Below, piece after piece: positions 58,186 to 58,781 of a stretch of 58,781 nucleotides of DNA. Within the stretch, counting starts at the first letter, position 1. Each line of letters starts with the position of its first letter. Made by a program: the position numbers and the translations under genes. The stretch is from Streptomyces sp. ADI95-17 (GTDB lineage: Bacteria > Actinomycetota > Actinomycetes > Streptomycetales > Streptomycetaceae): NCBI RefSeq assembly GCF_003846175.1, contig NZ_ML123044.1, positions 56,997-115,777 of the forward strand. The letters run 5' to 3'. Under the pieces are notes generated by a model, which was not told where the DNA came from, did not search any database, and saw only the letters and a list, made by a program, of their open reading frames with translations.

Positions 58186-58781
58186 CTACCCGGCGGTACG
58201 CCCGCCGGTCAGCCTCCTGCGGCGCCACAGTACGAGAGGCAGCGCACCCGCGATGCCGACGGCTCCCGGAGCCAGGCCCGCCGCCGCGCTGATCCCCGGC
58301 TGGTCGAAGGTGTCCGGGACCGGCAGCGTCGCCCAGCGGTTGATCGGCCAGGCCACGACCACGGCGCGCCCCACGACGTCCTCGACGGGCACGAAGCCCT
58401 TGGTCGCCTCGTCGGTGTGGTAGCGCGAGTCCAGGGAGTTCTGCCGGTGGTCGCCCATCACCCAGATCTTGCCCTCGGGCACCTTGAAGGGGCCGAAGGG
58501 CTTGTCGTCGCAGGCCGTGTTGCCGGGGAAGATGTACGGCTCGTCGAGCGCCTTCCCGTTGACCTTGACCGGGCCGCCCTTGGCGCACTCCACGGTGTCG
58601 CCACCGACCGCGATCGTCCGCTTGATCAGGTCCTTCTCCTTGGACGAGGGCATCAGACCGATGAAGCTCAGGAAGTCCTGCACCACGTTCGACTCCGGGG
58701 TCGGCTCCCCGGCGAGCCAGTTGTCCGGATCGTGGAAGACGACGACCTCGCCGCGCTCGGGCTCCCCGCCGAACCACGGTG
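58186..58781 (-). CDS. type I signal peptidase, 5' end beyond the window
   Basis: A partial leader peptidase; the gene's start and its catalytic Ser lie past the right end. In frame from the edge it reads PWFGGEPERGEVVVFHDP, the family's box C/D region. The catalytic Lys is in DLIKRTIAVGGD, followed by GDHRQNSLDSRYH. A C-terminal hydrophobic helix (LAPGAVGIAGALPLVLW) and an Arg-rich end follow. It is the upstream member of a tandem signal peptidase cluster. Confidence 0.95.
   Translation of the reverse strand, partial: PWFGGEPERGEVVVFHDPDNWLAGEPTPESNVVQDFLSFIGLMPSSKEKDLIKRTIAVGGDTVECAKGGPVKVNGKALDEPYIFPGNTACDDKPFGPFKVPEGKIWVMGDHRQNSLDSRYHTDEATKGFVPVEDVVGRAVVVAWPINRWATLPVPDTFDQPGISAAAGLAPGAVGIAGALPLVLWRRRRLTGGRTAG

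Noticed and set aside
1..58781. Insertion sequences, integrase, phage genes, attachment sites, tRNA or rRNA genes
   Set aside because: No transposase or integrase motifs, no terminal inverted repeats with target duplications and no tRNA-like cloverleaf were seen. All genes have uniform high-GC codon use.
1..58781. TTA codons that would place genes under bldA control
   Set aside because: At the TTA and TAA trinucleotides I inspected inside genes (for example near 20677, 25201, 35048, 37380 and 45163) the leucine codon was out of frame. The scan was by eye, so a missed case is possible.

Overview
The window is high-GC actinobacterial chromosome, almost certainly from a Streptomyces. The evidence is G/C-saturated third codon positions, GGAGG-type ribosome sites, frequent GTG starts, 4-nt ATGA/GTGA gene overlaps, the sporulation sigma factor WhiG, a secreted FnIII-GH18 chitinase with a DasR-like site, and the dxr / site-2 protease / ispG and rpsB-tsf-pyrH-frr-cdsA blocks. 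I annotate 54 protein genes, two of them cut by the window ends. I saw no tRNA, rRNA, insertion sequence, phage, CRISPR array or biosynthetic cluster. From memory, the order resembles the S. coelicolor interval from the signal peptidase cluster through whiG, rpsB and dxr to ispG, read here in reverse; this was not checked by alignment.

Region 1 (1-5.1 kb, minus): acyl-CoA dehydrogenase, then dxr, a RIP metalloprotease and the start of ispG. Region 2 (5.2-17.4 kb) holds a GABA block (aldehyde dehydrogenase, PucR regulator, gabT), an orphan membrane ATPase, a PAP2 phosphatase, a secreted chitinase and a small unknown protein. Region 3 (16.0-23.2 kb, minus) is a probable six-gene polyamine operon: aldehyde dehydrogenase, PotD, PotA, PotB, PotC and a PuuB-like FAD oxidase, closed by a strong hairpin. 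Region 4 (23.4-31.4 kb): NADAR protein, DUF4190 membrane protein, adenosine deaminase, glycerophosphodiesterase, methyltransferase, two-component system, serine hydrolase and a membrane protein. Region 5 (31.4-36.3 kb): a second aldehyde dehydrogenase-PotD pair, divergent from an Lrp regulator and a PLP aminotransferase. Together regions 2, 3 and 5 encode uptake of polyamines and a route from putrescine via 4-aminobutyraldehyde and GABA to succinate.

Region 6 (36.5-44.4 kb): an ABC exporter-like pair, a LOG-family protein, an SRPBCC protein and a thiamine-type ABC transporter (thiB-thiP-thiQ) behind a clear TPP riboswitch. Region 7 (44.4-50.2 kb, minus): rpsB-tsf-pyrH-frr-cdsA followed by rlmN. 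Region 8 (50.5-58.8 kb): an LytM-like protein, a TetR regulator, whiG, then a minus-strand run of two type I signal peptidases, NUDIX hydrolase, DUF2469, YraN, ComM/YifB and DprA.

I found no wholly unknown multi-gene system. The best novelty candidates are a duplicated aldehyde dehydrogenase-PotD module in which both copies carry the same GATTC-GTT / N18 / AAC inverted element about 95 nt upstream; an orphan 812-aa membrane P-loop ATPase; an LytM domain with a replaced catalytic His; and several unexplained short tandem repeats between genes.
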